From G963662265 sp963668545 (GTDB lineage Bacteria > Spirochaetota > Spirochaetia > CADAEX01), in NCBI GenBank assembly GCA_963668545.1, contig OY764868.1, forward strand, positions 2,542,001 through 2,606,000: 64,000 nucleotides of DNA, in the 5' to 3' direction. Under the pieces are notes generated by a model. It did not search any database, was not told the origin of the DNA, and saw only the letters and a list, made by a program, of their open reading frames with translations. Shown piece by piece: positions 26,694-34,189 of this stretch (position 1 is its first letter; every line of letters starts with the position of its first letter). The translations under genes and the position numbers were made by a program.

Positions 26694-27815
26694 CTATGCA
26701 AACTTGTCATAATATATTTTTTCAAGAGGAATTCCGTTCTGAGTCATTACCTTGTTACAGGCATCAATCATCCCGGGACTCCCGCAGAGGTACCCTTCCT
26801 TCTCAACATCAGGGCCGACCTTTCTCTTGAGATATATATCAAGTACATCAGTGATTATTCCGGTTTCCCCTTTCCAGCCGGCTTCACCCTGAGGCTCAGA
26901 AAGAGCAGGAACAAAATGGAATTTCTCCCACCTGCTGTCAAGATCAAAAAGTTCATCAAGATAAAACATATCCTTTTCAGTCCTTGCGCCGAAGAAGTAC
27001 CAGACATCCCTCTCTGTATCCCCTTTTTCATACATGTCATACAGAATTGATTTGAAAGGGGCCATTCCGGAACCTCCAGCAACACATATCATTGCAGCGG
27101 AAGTATCTGTTCTGCGGAACTCTCCGAAAGGTCCTATAACCCTGATGCTGTCCCCCTCCTTGAGGTGTTCATGCACATAGGTTGTTGCAATTCCTCCCGG
27201 AACAAGCCTTACAAGAAGCTCTATGTGGTGTTTGTCAGATGGACGGGATGACATTGAGTAGGCCCTCTGAGTTGTCCCCCTGATCTTGCCGTATGATGGA
27301 ATTACAAGCTGGACATACATTCCAGCCTCGAATGTTATATCCTCATCCCCGATATCCATAAGAACTTCCTTGATATCGTGGGTAACATCAGCAATCTTTT
27401 CCACCCTTGCATTGAATTCCTTTACATTGAAAAGAGCTTCAGGAATCTCTATTGCTATATCCTTCTTGACCTTAACCTGACATGATAAGCGGATATTCTG
27501 TTCAATCTCATCCCTGTCAAGATAGGGTATTTCTGTCGGAAGATGAGGTCCCACATCACTTGTAACCCTGCACTTGCATGCGCCGCAGCTTCCCCTTCCT
27601 CCGCAGGCAGACGGCAGAAATATCTTCTGAGACGAAAGGAGATGGAGAAGCGGCGCTCCCCCTTTTACAACAAGCTCTTTTTTCCCGTTATTTATATCAA
27701 TTTTAACATCTCCATAGTTGTTGACAATCCTGTCAACTACAGAGATGAAAGCAGCAAGGACTGCTGTTATGAGACCGATTATTAAAGGGGCTGTAAGGTA
27801 TTTAATATATTCCAT
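26694..27815 (-). CDS. nqrF: Na+-translocating NADH dehydrogenase subunit F (NqrF)
   Basis: The 373-residue protein is the NADH-oxidising flavoprotein. An N-terminal membrane helix (LIIGLITAVLAAFISVVD) anchors it. The plant-type [2Fe-2S] domain reads ACGGRGSCGACKCRV with the fourth Cys in RLSCQVKV. The FAD domain has QRAYSMSSRPSD (RxYS), and the NADH part has VAGGSGMAPFKSIL and YLCGSPGMIDAC. It is slightly shorter than the roughly 407 residues of enterobacterial or Vibrio NqrF. NqrF is absent from RNF complexes, so it identifies the locus as NQR-like. It lies 9 bases after nqrE. Confidence 0.93.
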   Translation of the reverse strand: MEYIKYLTAPLIIGLITAVLAAFISVVDRIVNNYGDVKIDINNGKKELVVKGGAPLLHLLSSQKIFLPSACGGRGSCGACKCRVTSDVGPHLPTEIPYLDRDEIEQNIRLSCQVKVKKDIAIEIPEALFNVKEFNARVEKIADVTHDIKEVLMDIGDEDITFEAGMYVQLVIPSYGKIRGTTQRAYSMSSRPSDKHHIELLVRLVPGGIATTYVHEHLKEGDSIRVIGPFGEFRRTDTSAAMICVAGGSGMAPFKSILYDMYEKGDTERDVWYFFGARTEKDMFYLDELFDLDSRWEKFHFVPALSEPQGEAGWKGETGIITDVLDIYLKRKVGPDVEKEGYLCGSPGMIDACNKVMTQNGIPLEKIYYDKFA

Positions 27816-27824
27816 ACACCCCTC

Positions 27825-28418
27825 CTACTGTATCGGTACCATACCGGAGAAACCTATAAAAGCCATAGCCATAAATCCTATTGTAATCAGTGTAATCCCG
27901 GGCCCTTTAAGCCCTGCAGGGACAGGGGCATTTTTCAGCTTTTTCTGAATAGCTGACAATGCCATTATAGCCAGCCACCAGCCCAGGCCTGATCCTATGG
28001 AAAAGAAAAGGGTCTGAATCAAATCATATTTTCTGATCTCAACAAAAAGGGCGGCGCCGAGAATTGCACAGTTCACAGTTATAAGGGGGAGAAAAATTCC
28101 CAGCGACATGTAAAGCGCAGGTGAGAGCCTGTCTATAACCATCTCAAGGACCTGGACAGTTGCCGCTATTACTATGATAAATACAATATACCTCAGATAG
28201 AGAAGGTTTAATGGAATAAGTATATAGTAAAGAACATACCAGTTTATTATCCCTGTAAAACCGAGAACTACAGTTACAGCAAGTCCAAGACCGTTGGCAG
28301 ATTTCATATCCTTTGAAATGGATATAAATGAACACATTCCAAGGAAATTTGAAAGCAGGATATTGCTTGTAAATATCGAAGCAATAAATATTACAAATGG
28401 ATTAATATCAGGTGCCAT
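27825..28418 (-). CDS. nqrE: NQR subunit E (NqrE/RnfA family)
   Basis: The 197-residue protein has six predicted membrane helices. FTSNILLSNFLGMCSFISIS near the start and VNCAILGAALFVEIR near residue 110 contain the conserved Cys residues that hold the intramembrane iron site in NqrD/E and RnfA/E proteins. Length matches NqrE and RnfA equally well. The neighbouring nqrF decides the naming. It shares one base with nqrD. Confidence 0.9.
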   Translation of the reverse strand: MAPDINPFVIFIASIFTSNILLSNFLGMCSFISISKDMKSANGLGLAVTVVLGFTGIINWYVLYYILIPLNLLYLRYIVFIIVIAATVQVLEMVIDRLSPALYMSLGIFLPLITVNCAILGAALFVEIRKYDLIQTLFFSIGSGLGWWLAIMALSAIQKKLKNAPVPAGLKGPGITLITIGFMAMAFIGFSGMVPIQ

Positions 28419-29026
28419 TATTTTCCACCCTCCTTCTTTAATATCAGCGATTTGCAGATCCAGATAACTATACCTAAAAGGAAAAATGCACTTGGAGGCA
28501 TTACCATGATTGTCCAGTATGTGAAATTGTCAGGAAGAATTTTAATACCGAAGAGGGAACCGGACCCAAGAAGCTCCCTGAAAAAAGCAATCATAACAAG
28601 AACCCACATATAACCGATACCTGAAGTTATACCGTCCCATAATGAAATCACAGGCGGATTTGAACGGGCAAAACCTTCCGCCCTTCCCATAATAATGCAG
28701 TTGGTAATAATAAGGCCCACATAAGGACCTAAAGACCTGCTTATGGCAGGAAGATATGCCCTGAGGACTATATCAACAATAATTACATAAAAGGCAATTA
28801 TCAGGGTCTGTATAATCATCCTTACCCTGTCGGGTATAAGTTCTTTCAGAAGGGAAACGCTTAAATTGGTGAAACCTGTGACAAAGACAAGCCCGACAGT
28901 CATTATAAGTGTATTAACAAGATTATTGGTTACAGCCAGGGTTGAGCAGATGCCCAGGATCTGTATAAATATCGGGTTATTGTTCCATAGATTCTTTTTC
29001 ATTATTACAGAAGGTCTGTCAGCCAT
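28418..29026 (-). CDS. nqrD: NQR subunit D (NqrD/RnfE family)
   Basis: The 202-residue membrane protein begins ADRPSVIMKKNLWNNNPIFI. IQILGICSTLAVTNNLVNTL and LIITNCIIMGRAEGFA hold the conserved cysteines of the NqrD/RnfE pair partner, forming with NqrE the iron-binding core and the ion route. Six hydrophobic segments are visible. It overlaps nqrC by 8 bases and nqrE by one base. Confidence 0.92.
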   Translation of the reverse strand: MADRPSVIMKKNLWNNNPIFIQILGICSTLAVTNNLVNTLIMTVGLVFVTGFTNLSVSLLKELIPDRVRMIIQTLIIAFYVIIVDIVLRAYLPAISRSLGPYVGLIITNCIIMGRAEGFARSNPPVISLWDGITSGIGYMWVLVMIAFFRELLGSGSLFGIKILPDNFTYWTIMVMPPSAFFLLGIVIWICKSLILKKEGGK

Positions 29027-29624
29027 TGCTTCCCTCCCCTTTCATTATCCTGATATTATCATTTATTATTGTCTCAACAGACTTGCTTGTAAGTGAAGCA
29101 CCTGTAATCCCTTCAACTTCGCTGTTTTCCGTATCAGAATCATAGGATCCTGATCCTTTTCTTACTGTTATGCCGGATGGAGATATCTTCTCCCAGTCAA
29201 ACTGCTCCTTGAACCAGTCCTCATCAATCCTCCCCCCAAGGCCGGGTGTTTCATTGTGGGATATGATTTCAAAACCGGCTATTCTTTCAAGGTCTGAAGA
29301 AAAAGCTATAACGCCTGTTATTGTTCCCCAGAGGCCGCTTCCGCGGAACACCTTTACAACAATCTCTTTCCCGTCAACCTCAGTCCTCAAAACATCATCC
29401 CCGTCCTTATAGCTGCTGAAATATTTTTTAAAAACAGGGACTGAATCATCATCCGACCTGAAATCAATGCCTGAAGATTTAAGGACAGCTTTGTAAAATG
29501 TCTTTCTGGCGTTGTCTTCTGTTTTCTCCTTTGTAAGTGTATCTGCCATTGAAAGAAGAAAAACAAAAAAGAAGGCTGTAAGAAAGGAAAATACAACTGT
29601 ATATACAAGACTGTTTTTATTCAT
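29019..29624 (-). CDS. nqrC: NQR subunit C (NqrC/RnfG family), covalent FMN carrier
   Basis: The 201-residue protein has one N-terminal membrane helix (VYTVVFSFLTAFFFVFLLSM) and a periplasmic FMN-binding domain. EGITGASLTSKSVETI is the flavinylation motif, with the second Thr as the expected FMN attachment site. At 201 residues it is closer to RnfG in size than to Vibrio NqrC (about 257). It overlaps nqrB by 4 bases and nqrD by 8. FMN attachment needs an ApbE transferase, which is not encoded in the window. Confidence 0.92.
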   Translation of the reverse strand: MNKNSLVYTVVFSFLTAFFFVFLLSMADTLTKEKTEDNARKTFYKAVLKSSGIDFRSDDDSVPVFKKYFSSYKDGDDVLRTEVDGKEIVVKVFRGSGLWGTITGVIAFSSDLERIAGFEIISHNETPGLGGRIDEDWFKEQFDWEKISPSGITVRKGSGSYDSDTENSEVEGITGASLTSKSVETIINDNIRIMKGEGSNG

Positions 29625-30553
29625 TTCAGTACCCCCTTCGGTCCAGGAGCAGCCTTTTTCTCAGCTGACTTTTTTGTAAAAATTTCATCAATCAGGGAAG
29701 CAAATGTATTCCCGACAAGTATGCCGAAACTTGTCCCTTCCGGAAACAGGGAAAAAGTTCTTACAAGAGCGGCAATCCCCCCGACAAGAATACCGTAAAT
29801 CAGAACTGCCTGAGGTTTTCTGGGAGAAGAGACAGGATCTGTTACCATGAAAACAGCTACAAAAAGTATACTGCCCGATAAAACAGCATGGAGAGGGGGA
29901 AAACTGTTTTCAATACCAAGCATAAAAAACAGGGTACTTAACAGAAGGAATGAAGAAAGGGTCGAGACAATTGCTTTCCAGTTGGCTGTTTTTGTATAAA
30001 CAAGATAAACTGCTGCCAGAATTATCAGGATTACAAAACCTTCCCCGGCAGACCCGGTTCTCAGGCCTGTAAAGAGATTGAAAATTTCAGGAAGCTCCCC
30101 CTGCCTCATCATATAGAGGGGAGTGGCAGAGGAAATACCGTCTATCTCTTTGAGACCGAACAGGGAAGGGACTGTCCATAAAGAAGTCATTTTTCCCGGA
30201 AAAGTTATATAGATAAACAGACGTCCTGTAATTGCAGGATTGAATATATTCTTTCCGAATCCTCCGTAGACACATTTTCCGAACAGTACTCCGAAAACAA
30301 TACCTGTAACTGCAATCCATACCGGAACACCGGGAGGAAGAGAAAGAAGATATATCATGCATGTCACAAGAACAGCTTCAGAAATCTTCTTGCTGTAGTA
30401 CTTCATAAACAGGTATTCAGTGATTGTTCCTGCAGCAAAAACAGCAACAGAAACAGTAAAAAAGTAGATACCGTAAAAGAAAACTGCAGCAAGATATACA
30501 GGAAAAAGGGAATAAACAACCTTTCTCATCATCAACTGCTTCTGAAACAACAT
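29621..30553 (-). CDS. nqrB: NQR subunit B (NqrB/RnfD family)
   Basis: The 310-residue polytopic protein is the main ion-pumping subunit. IDGISSATPLYMM near residue 145 is the flavinylation motif, with Thr as the FMN acceptor. KCVYGGFGKNIFNPAITGRL and VTDPVSSPRKPQAVLIYG are family blocks. It lacks the extended N-terminus of Vibrio NqrB (about 415 residues) and is close to RnfD in length. The ribosome site GGAGG precedes ATG 30553. It is the first gene of the operon, a place normally held by nqrA (in nqr) or rnfC (in rnf) with this gene second. Confidence 0.9.
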   Translation of the reverse strand: MLFQKQLMMRKVVYSLFPVYLAAVFFYGIYFFTVSVAVFAAGTITEYLFMKYYSKKISEAVLVTCMIYLLSLPPGVPVWIAVTGIVFGVLFGKCVYGGFGKNIFNPAITGRLFIYITFPGKMTSLWTVPSLFGLKEIDGISSATPLYMMRQGELPEIFNLFTGLRTGSAGEGFVILIILAAVYLVYTKTANWKAIVSTLSSFLLLSTLFFMLGIENSFPPLHAVLSGSILFVAVFMVTDPVSSPRKPQAVLIYGILVGGIAALVRTFSLFPEGTSFGILVGNTFASLIDEIFTKKSAEKKAAPGPKGVLK

Positions 30554-30919
30554 ATAGCCTCCATTTTTTGATTGTAGTATGCTTTTTTATCAAACCGATG
30601 ATATCAGAAAAAAATAAAAAATCGCATAACATTATTTTATCATAATTCCTGAGAAATCTCTATATATAAGGATTACTCCGGCAGTTACGCAATTCTATCT
30701 TAATTCAATTATTATCTAACTGAACTTTTATTTCAAATAAAAAAGGATTTTTACAGGATATTGACTGACTTCAATTTATTATTTCTGCAATTTAGTATAT
30801 ATATAAAAAAATGGAAATTTCCTATTATTGTTTTCATTACAGAAAAGCAGACAGATTTAAACTGACAGCAATTGTAAAAACCGGGAAATCCTGAATCTTC
30901 CCCATGGAGCAAATAAATA
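30554..30919. other. Divergent intergenic region between nqrB and the MATE gene
   Basis: This 366-base AT-rich region holds no gene of usual size and no nqrA remnant that I can find. On the minus strand TTGCGT and TATATA, 18 bases apart (near 30690-30661), could be an nqr promoter. On the plus strand TTGACT at 30761-30766 has no good -10 at normal distance. Confidence 0.5.
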
Positions 30920-32263
30920 ATGATACTGTCCCATGAAATTAAACAGAGTTTTAAGCGGATAGCTGTCCCTGTAGCACTCAACAATCTCCTGATGTCTTCG
31001 GTGTCTTTTATTGACACAATTATGATAGGGCAGCTGGGAGCGACAGCTATCTCTGCTGTCGGTATAGGAAACCAGGTGTTTTTTCTTTTCACCCTGATGA
31101 TGTTCGGGATCTGCTCTGCCGCAAGCGTGTTTATTTCCCAGTACAGGGGAAAAAAGGATCCCGAAAATATCAAGAAGACAGTAGTAACCGGACTTGCACT
31201 TAGCAGCCTGAGCAGCCTATTCTTTATAACTGTCTCTTTTGCAGTACCTGAAAAAGTGATGGGACTGTTTACAACAGATCAGGCGGTTATTAATGCGGGA
31301 TCAGTATATCTTGTAACTGTTGCAGTGAGCTACCTGTTCTCATCAGTGACCTTCTCATACGGAATGATGCTCAGAAGCATGGAAAAGGCAAAAGTTCCTC
31401 TCTTCGCAAGCGCTGTGTCAAATCTCATAAATATTGTTCTCAACTATGTGCTGATCTTCGGTATATGGATTTTTCCTGAAATGGGTATTACAGGAGCGGC
31501 AGTTGCAACTGCAATCGCCCGTTTTGCAGAGTCGGCAATTCTGGTGGCAACAGTATACAGGAGCACAAAGGAAATAGCAGTCAGCAGGGAAGATATAAAA
31601 AAAGTGACAGGAGATTTCATACTCAGATATATACGGATAGCGTTTCCTGTAATCCTGAACGAAATATTCTGGGCACTCGGCATGACTATGTATAAAGTGG
31701 TCTACGGAAGGATGGGGACAAATGCCCTGGCAGCTGTAAGTATAAATGAGACCATTGTCCAGCTGATGATGGTCCTTTTCATGGGCAGTGCAAATGCATG
31801 TGTTGTTGTTATAGGTAAATCCATTGGCGAGGGAGACCTTCAGAAAACAAAAAAGCATGCAAGAGATTTTCACATTATCGGGGCGGCAGCCGGAATACTT
31901 ACAGCACTGCTTTCCCTGAATGTCATATTTATCATTCCCCACATTTTTAATGTGGATGAGGAAGTAATGCAATGGACAGTAAGGCTTATTCTTATAAATG
32001 CCCTCTATTTCCCGTTTAAAATATTCAACATACACAATATTGTAGGTGTTTTCAGAGGGGGGGGAGATACAAAAACAGCCTTCTATATAGAAATAGCATC
32101 TGTCTGGGCAATCGGTGTTCCCATGGCATTTATAACAGGATTTTATTTCAGACTTCCTGTCTATATGGTATTTCTCTGTGTGAATTTCGAAGAGGTTTTT
32201 AAATCAGTTATCTCTGTAAAGAGGCTTGTTTCAGGGAAGTGGATCCATGATGTTACTGTCTAA
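30920..32263 (+). CDS. MATE-family efflux transporter
   Basis: The 447-residue protein has 12 predicted helices in two homologous halves. VSFIDTIMIGQLGATAISAVGIGNQV near residue 25 and VVYGRMGTNALAAVSINETI near 260 are the paired MATE signatures. Such proteins export cationic drugs or metabolites using Na+ or H+. The ribosome site GGAG is 11 bases from the ATG, a rather long distance. Its 3' end overlaps the next gene by 17 bases, suggesting coupled expression with the pseudouridine synthase genes, an unusual partner. Confidence 0.92.
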   Translation: MILSHEIKQSFKRIAVPVALNNLLMSSVSFIDTIMIGQLGATAISAVGIGNQVFFLFTLMMFGICSAASVFISQYRGKKDPENIKKTVVTGLALSSLSSLFFITVSFAVPEKVMGLFTTDQAVINAGSVYLVTVAVSYLFSSVTFSYGMMLRSMEKAKVPLFASAVSNLINIVLNYVLIFGIWIFPEMGITGAAVATAIARFAESAILVATVYRSTKEIAVSREDIKKVTGDFILRYIRIAFPVILNEIFWALGMTMYKVVYGRMGTNALAAVSINETIVQLMMVLFMGSANACVVVIGKSIGEGDLQKTKKHARDFHIIGAAAGILTALLSLNVIFIIPHIFNVDEEVMQWTVRLILINALYFPFKIFNIHNIVGVFRGGGDTKTAFYIEIASVWAIGVPMAFITGFYFRLPVYMVFLCVNFEEVFKSVISVKRLVSGKWIHDVTV

Positions 32264-33221
32264 ACTGCCTTTATCAGGAATGTTCAGAAGATGCCTGAAC
32301 ATACCTCTCCTCCAGTCAGGGGAAGCAGCGAGGCATGCAGATATTCTTATGGAAACACTTGACAGGGAAAAAAGCATCGATATAGATACAGGTCCTGATA
32401 AAAGAGAGTCAGCATTTTCAACTGATTATCTCTTTTCAGATGCCGGGGGTCAGATGTTCGGTATCCTTGTATGCAGAAACCTGAAGGGGGAGGAAGTTGT
32501 ACTCAGGGCTTTTTCAGGACAGTACAACAGCAGATGGACGGCCCCGGGCTGGGTCCCGCCTGTCATAGATCCTGATGAGTTTGACTCAGCTGTCAGGGAG
32601 AAGGACAGGGAAATCAAAAATATCGACAGGGAAATCAAAAATCTGGAATCAGAACTTCTCAGTACAAATACTTCAGATGAGATATCGGGTCAGATCAGAA
32701 AACTGAAAAAAACACGCAAGAAGATATCACAGAATCTTATGAAGGAAATTCACTCCCTTTATTACCTTAATAATTTTAAAGGGGAAAGAAAACTGATGAG
32801 TGATGTTTTTACAAGGAAAGCTAAAGAAGCCTGCGGACCGCCTGTCCCCGCCATGCCGGCGGGGGTTTTGGAAGCTCCTCGAACTGAAATTCTCGGACCG
32901 CCTGTCCCCGCCATGCCGGCGGGGGTTTTGGAAGCTCCTCGAACTGAAATTCTCGGACCGCCTGTCCCCGCCATGCCGGCGGGGACAGGCGACTGCTGTG
33001 CACCTAAGCTTTTGAATTATGCAGCTAAAGAGGAGCTCATACCCTTGAGTCTTATTGAATTCTATTATGGAAAGGATAATAAATCCGGGACTAAAAAACA
33101 CAAACATTTTTACCCGCCCTGTACAGATAAATGCGGACCGATTCTGGGATTTATGATGTCAGGAATCAGGGAACTCCATAAAAAATACAGCAGGTTAAGC
33201 ATGGACAGCCGGAAAAATTGA
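32247..33221 (+). CDS. Accessory domain of RluA-type pseudouridine synthase, as a separate gene
   Basis: About 324 residues from ATG 32247, which has AGGGA upstream; the open frame extends to a TTG at 32226. The protein corresponds to the N-terminal half of long (about 550-residue) RluA-family enzymes of gammaproteobacteria: GGQMFGILVCRN, a coiled-coil stretch (EIKNIDREIKNLESEL), then GDCCAPKLLNYA and HFYPPCTDKCGPILGFM, whose Cys residues probably bind metal. Here it ends 4 bases into the separate RluA catalytic gene. Residues of about 195-245 are an insertion of two and a half 20-residue repeats encoded by a GC-rich palindromic element, just before the CCAPKLL motif. It probably guides the synthase to RNA; function unproven. 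Confidence 0.75.
   Translation: MMLLSKLPLSGMFRRCLNIPLLQSGEAARHADILMETLDREKSIDIDTGPDKRESAFSTDYLFSDAGGQMFGILVCRNLKGEEVVLRAFSGQYNSRWTAPGWVPPVIDPDEFDSAVREKDREIKNIDREIKNLESELLSTNTSDEISGQIRKLKKTRKKISQNLMKEIHSLYYLNNFKGERKLMSDVFTRKAKEACGPPVPAMPAGVLEAPRTEILGPPVPAMPAGVLEAPRTEILGPPVPAMPAGTGDCCAPKLLNYAAKEELIPLSLIEFYYGKDNKSGTKKHKHFYPPCTDKCGPILGFMMSGIRELHKKYSRLSMDSRKN
32834..32987 (+). repeat. Tandem 60-base GC-rich palindromic repeat inside a coding region
   Basis: Two exact 60-base copies (32834-32893, 32894-32953) and a partial third follow one another in frame. Each holds TCCCCGCC-ATGCC-GGCGGGG. In the last copy the stem extends to 14 bases (CGCCTGTCCCCGCC, 32957-32970, pairing with 32976-32989 across ATGCC). 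Period 60 keeps the reading frame and adds 20 residues (GPPVPAMPAGVLEAPRTEIL) per copy. GC content is far above the surroundings, suggesting a REP-like mobile palindrome. Confidence 0.9.
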
Positions 33222-33859
33222 AACAGAAGCTGCTTGATGTTATATATAAAGACTCATCCATTGTTGTGATAAACAAGCAGGGGGGCCTCCTCTCCATTCC
33301 CGGGCGGGGAGATGATAAAAAAGATTCTGTTACGGAAAGAATAAAAACACTTTACCCTGAATCAATTGATCAGCCGTCTGTCCACAGGCTTGATATGTAT
33401 ACATCAGGACTTATTGTTCTTGCTTTTACAAAAGAAGCGCACAGAAACCTTTCAATACAGTTCCAGAAAAAAGAAGTTGTCAAACAGTATACCGCAGTTC
33501 TTGACGGAGAAATTACGGGAGAAAGCGGAGTAATAAAACTTAAATTCCGCCTTGATCCTGAGAACAGGCCGTTCCAGGTTTATGATCCGGTAAACGGGAA
33601 AGAGGGAATTACTGAGTGGAAAAAGATTTCTACTGAAAACGGAAAAACGCGTATTCTCTTTACACCTTATACAGGCCGGACACACCAGCTCAGGCTTCAT
33701 TCAGCACATGAAAAAGGGCTGGGCATTCCAATTACAGGTGACAGGCTCTACGGAAGCGGGAAGGAAGGGGATCAGATGATGCTGCATGCCTCGTATCTGG
33801 AATTTACCCATCCAGAAACAGGGGAGAGAATCAGCTTTACTTCAGATCCGCCTTTTTAA
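33218..33859 (+). CDS. RluA-family RNA pseudouridine synthase
   Basis: The 213-residue protein starts at TTG 33218, overlapping the upstream TGA as TTGA. The catalytic motif HRLDMYTSGLIVLAF near residue 47 carries the essential Asp of HRLDxxTSGL. LLSIPGRGDD and TGRTHQLRLHSAHE are further family motifs. It isomerises uridine to pseudouridine in 23S rRNA and/or tRNA (RluA/TruC-like). There is no S4 domain. The preceding gene encodes the accessory domain fused to this one elsewhere, so the two probably form a complex. Confidence 0.9.
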   Translation: MKQKLLDVIYKDSSIVVINKQGGLLSIPGRGDDKKDSVTERIKTLYPESIDQPSVHRLDMYTSGLIVLAFTKEAHRNLSIQFQKKEVVKQYTAVLDGEITGESGVIKLKFRLDPENRPFQVYDPVNGKEGITEWKKISTENGKTRILFTPYTGRTHQLRLHSAHEKGLGIPITGDRLYGSGKEGDQMMLHASYLEFTHPETGERISFTSDPPF

Positions 33860-34189
33860 GCAGTTTTTTATAAGCATAACCAGTCTTTTATCATTTCAAA
33901 CTTAACTGAAAAATAATCCGTCTCAGAATAATCAATCATCACTCTTTCAACAAACAGCAGGTAATTATTCACCTTTACATAATTTATTATATAAGGGAGA
34001 TTGTATATGCATCCTTAAAAGCAGCGGAGTTTATCTGCCGGCTGAGGAGCGCTAATAAGCAGCAGGGATTTTATATAAGCGGTTGATACAGGGAGGTTAT
34101 ATCTGCACCTGAAAAGTCACTGCTTTTGTCTCCCGGATTCAGACCTTCGGAGAGAGGCAGAAAATTCCTGTATTCTGGAATCTCAAATA
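33860..34189. other. Gene-free region between convergent genes
   Basis: This 330-base region between convergent genes has no convincing gene. It contains a degenerate direct repeat of about 28 bases (33994-34021 and 34090-34116, sharing AGGGAG, TGCA and AAAAG). I see no strong terminator. Confidence 0.4.

Noticed and set aside
26595..27050. Plus-strand open frame of 151 codons across nqrF
   Set aside because: It is antisense to the clearly conserved nqrF and to the upstream hypothetical gene, with no ribosome site and no recognisable protein features.
26694..30553. Calling the complex RNF
   Set aside because: NqrF with its [2Fe-2S], FAD and NADH domains is present, and RnfB and RnfC are absent, so NQR-like is the better name despite RNF-like subunit lengths.
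32834..32987. Possible CRISPR array because of exact 60-base repeats
   Set aside because: The repeats are directly tandem with no unique spacers, stay in frame with a coding gene, and no cas genes are present.
32727..33107. Minus-strand frames through the palindromic repeats (Arg/Gly-rich repeats)
   Set aside because: Palindromes give open frames on both strands; the plus-strand frame carries the conserved accessory-domain motifs on both sides.
34030..34189. Weak resemblance of the minus strand to a cobalamin-riboswitch core (TCTGAATCCGGGA with CAGTGAC)
   Set aside because: The full set of conserved boxes is missing and no minus-strand gene lies downstream of it.
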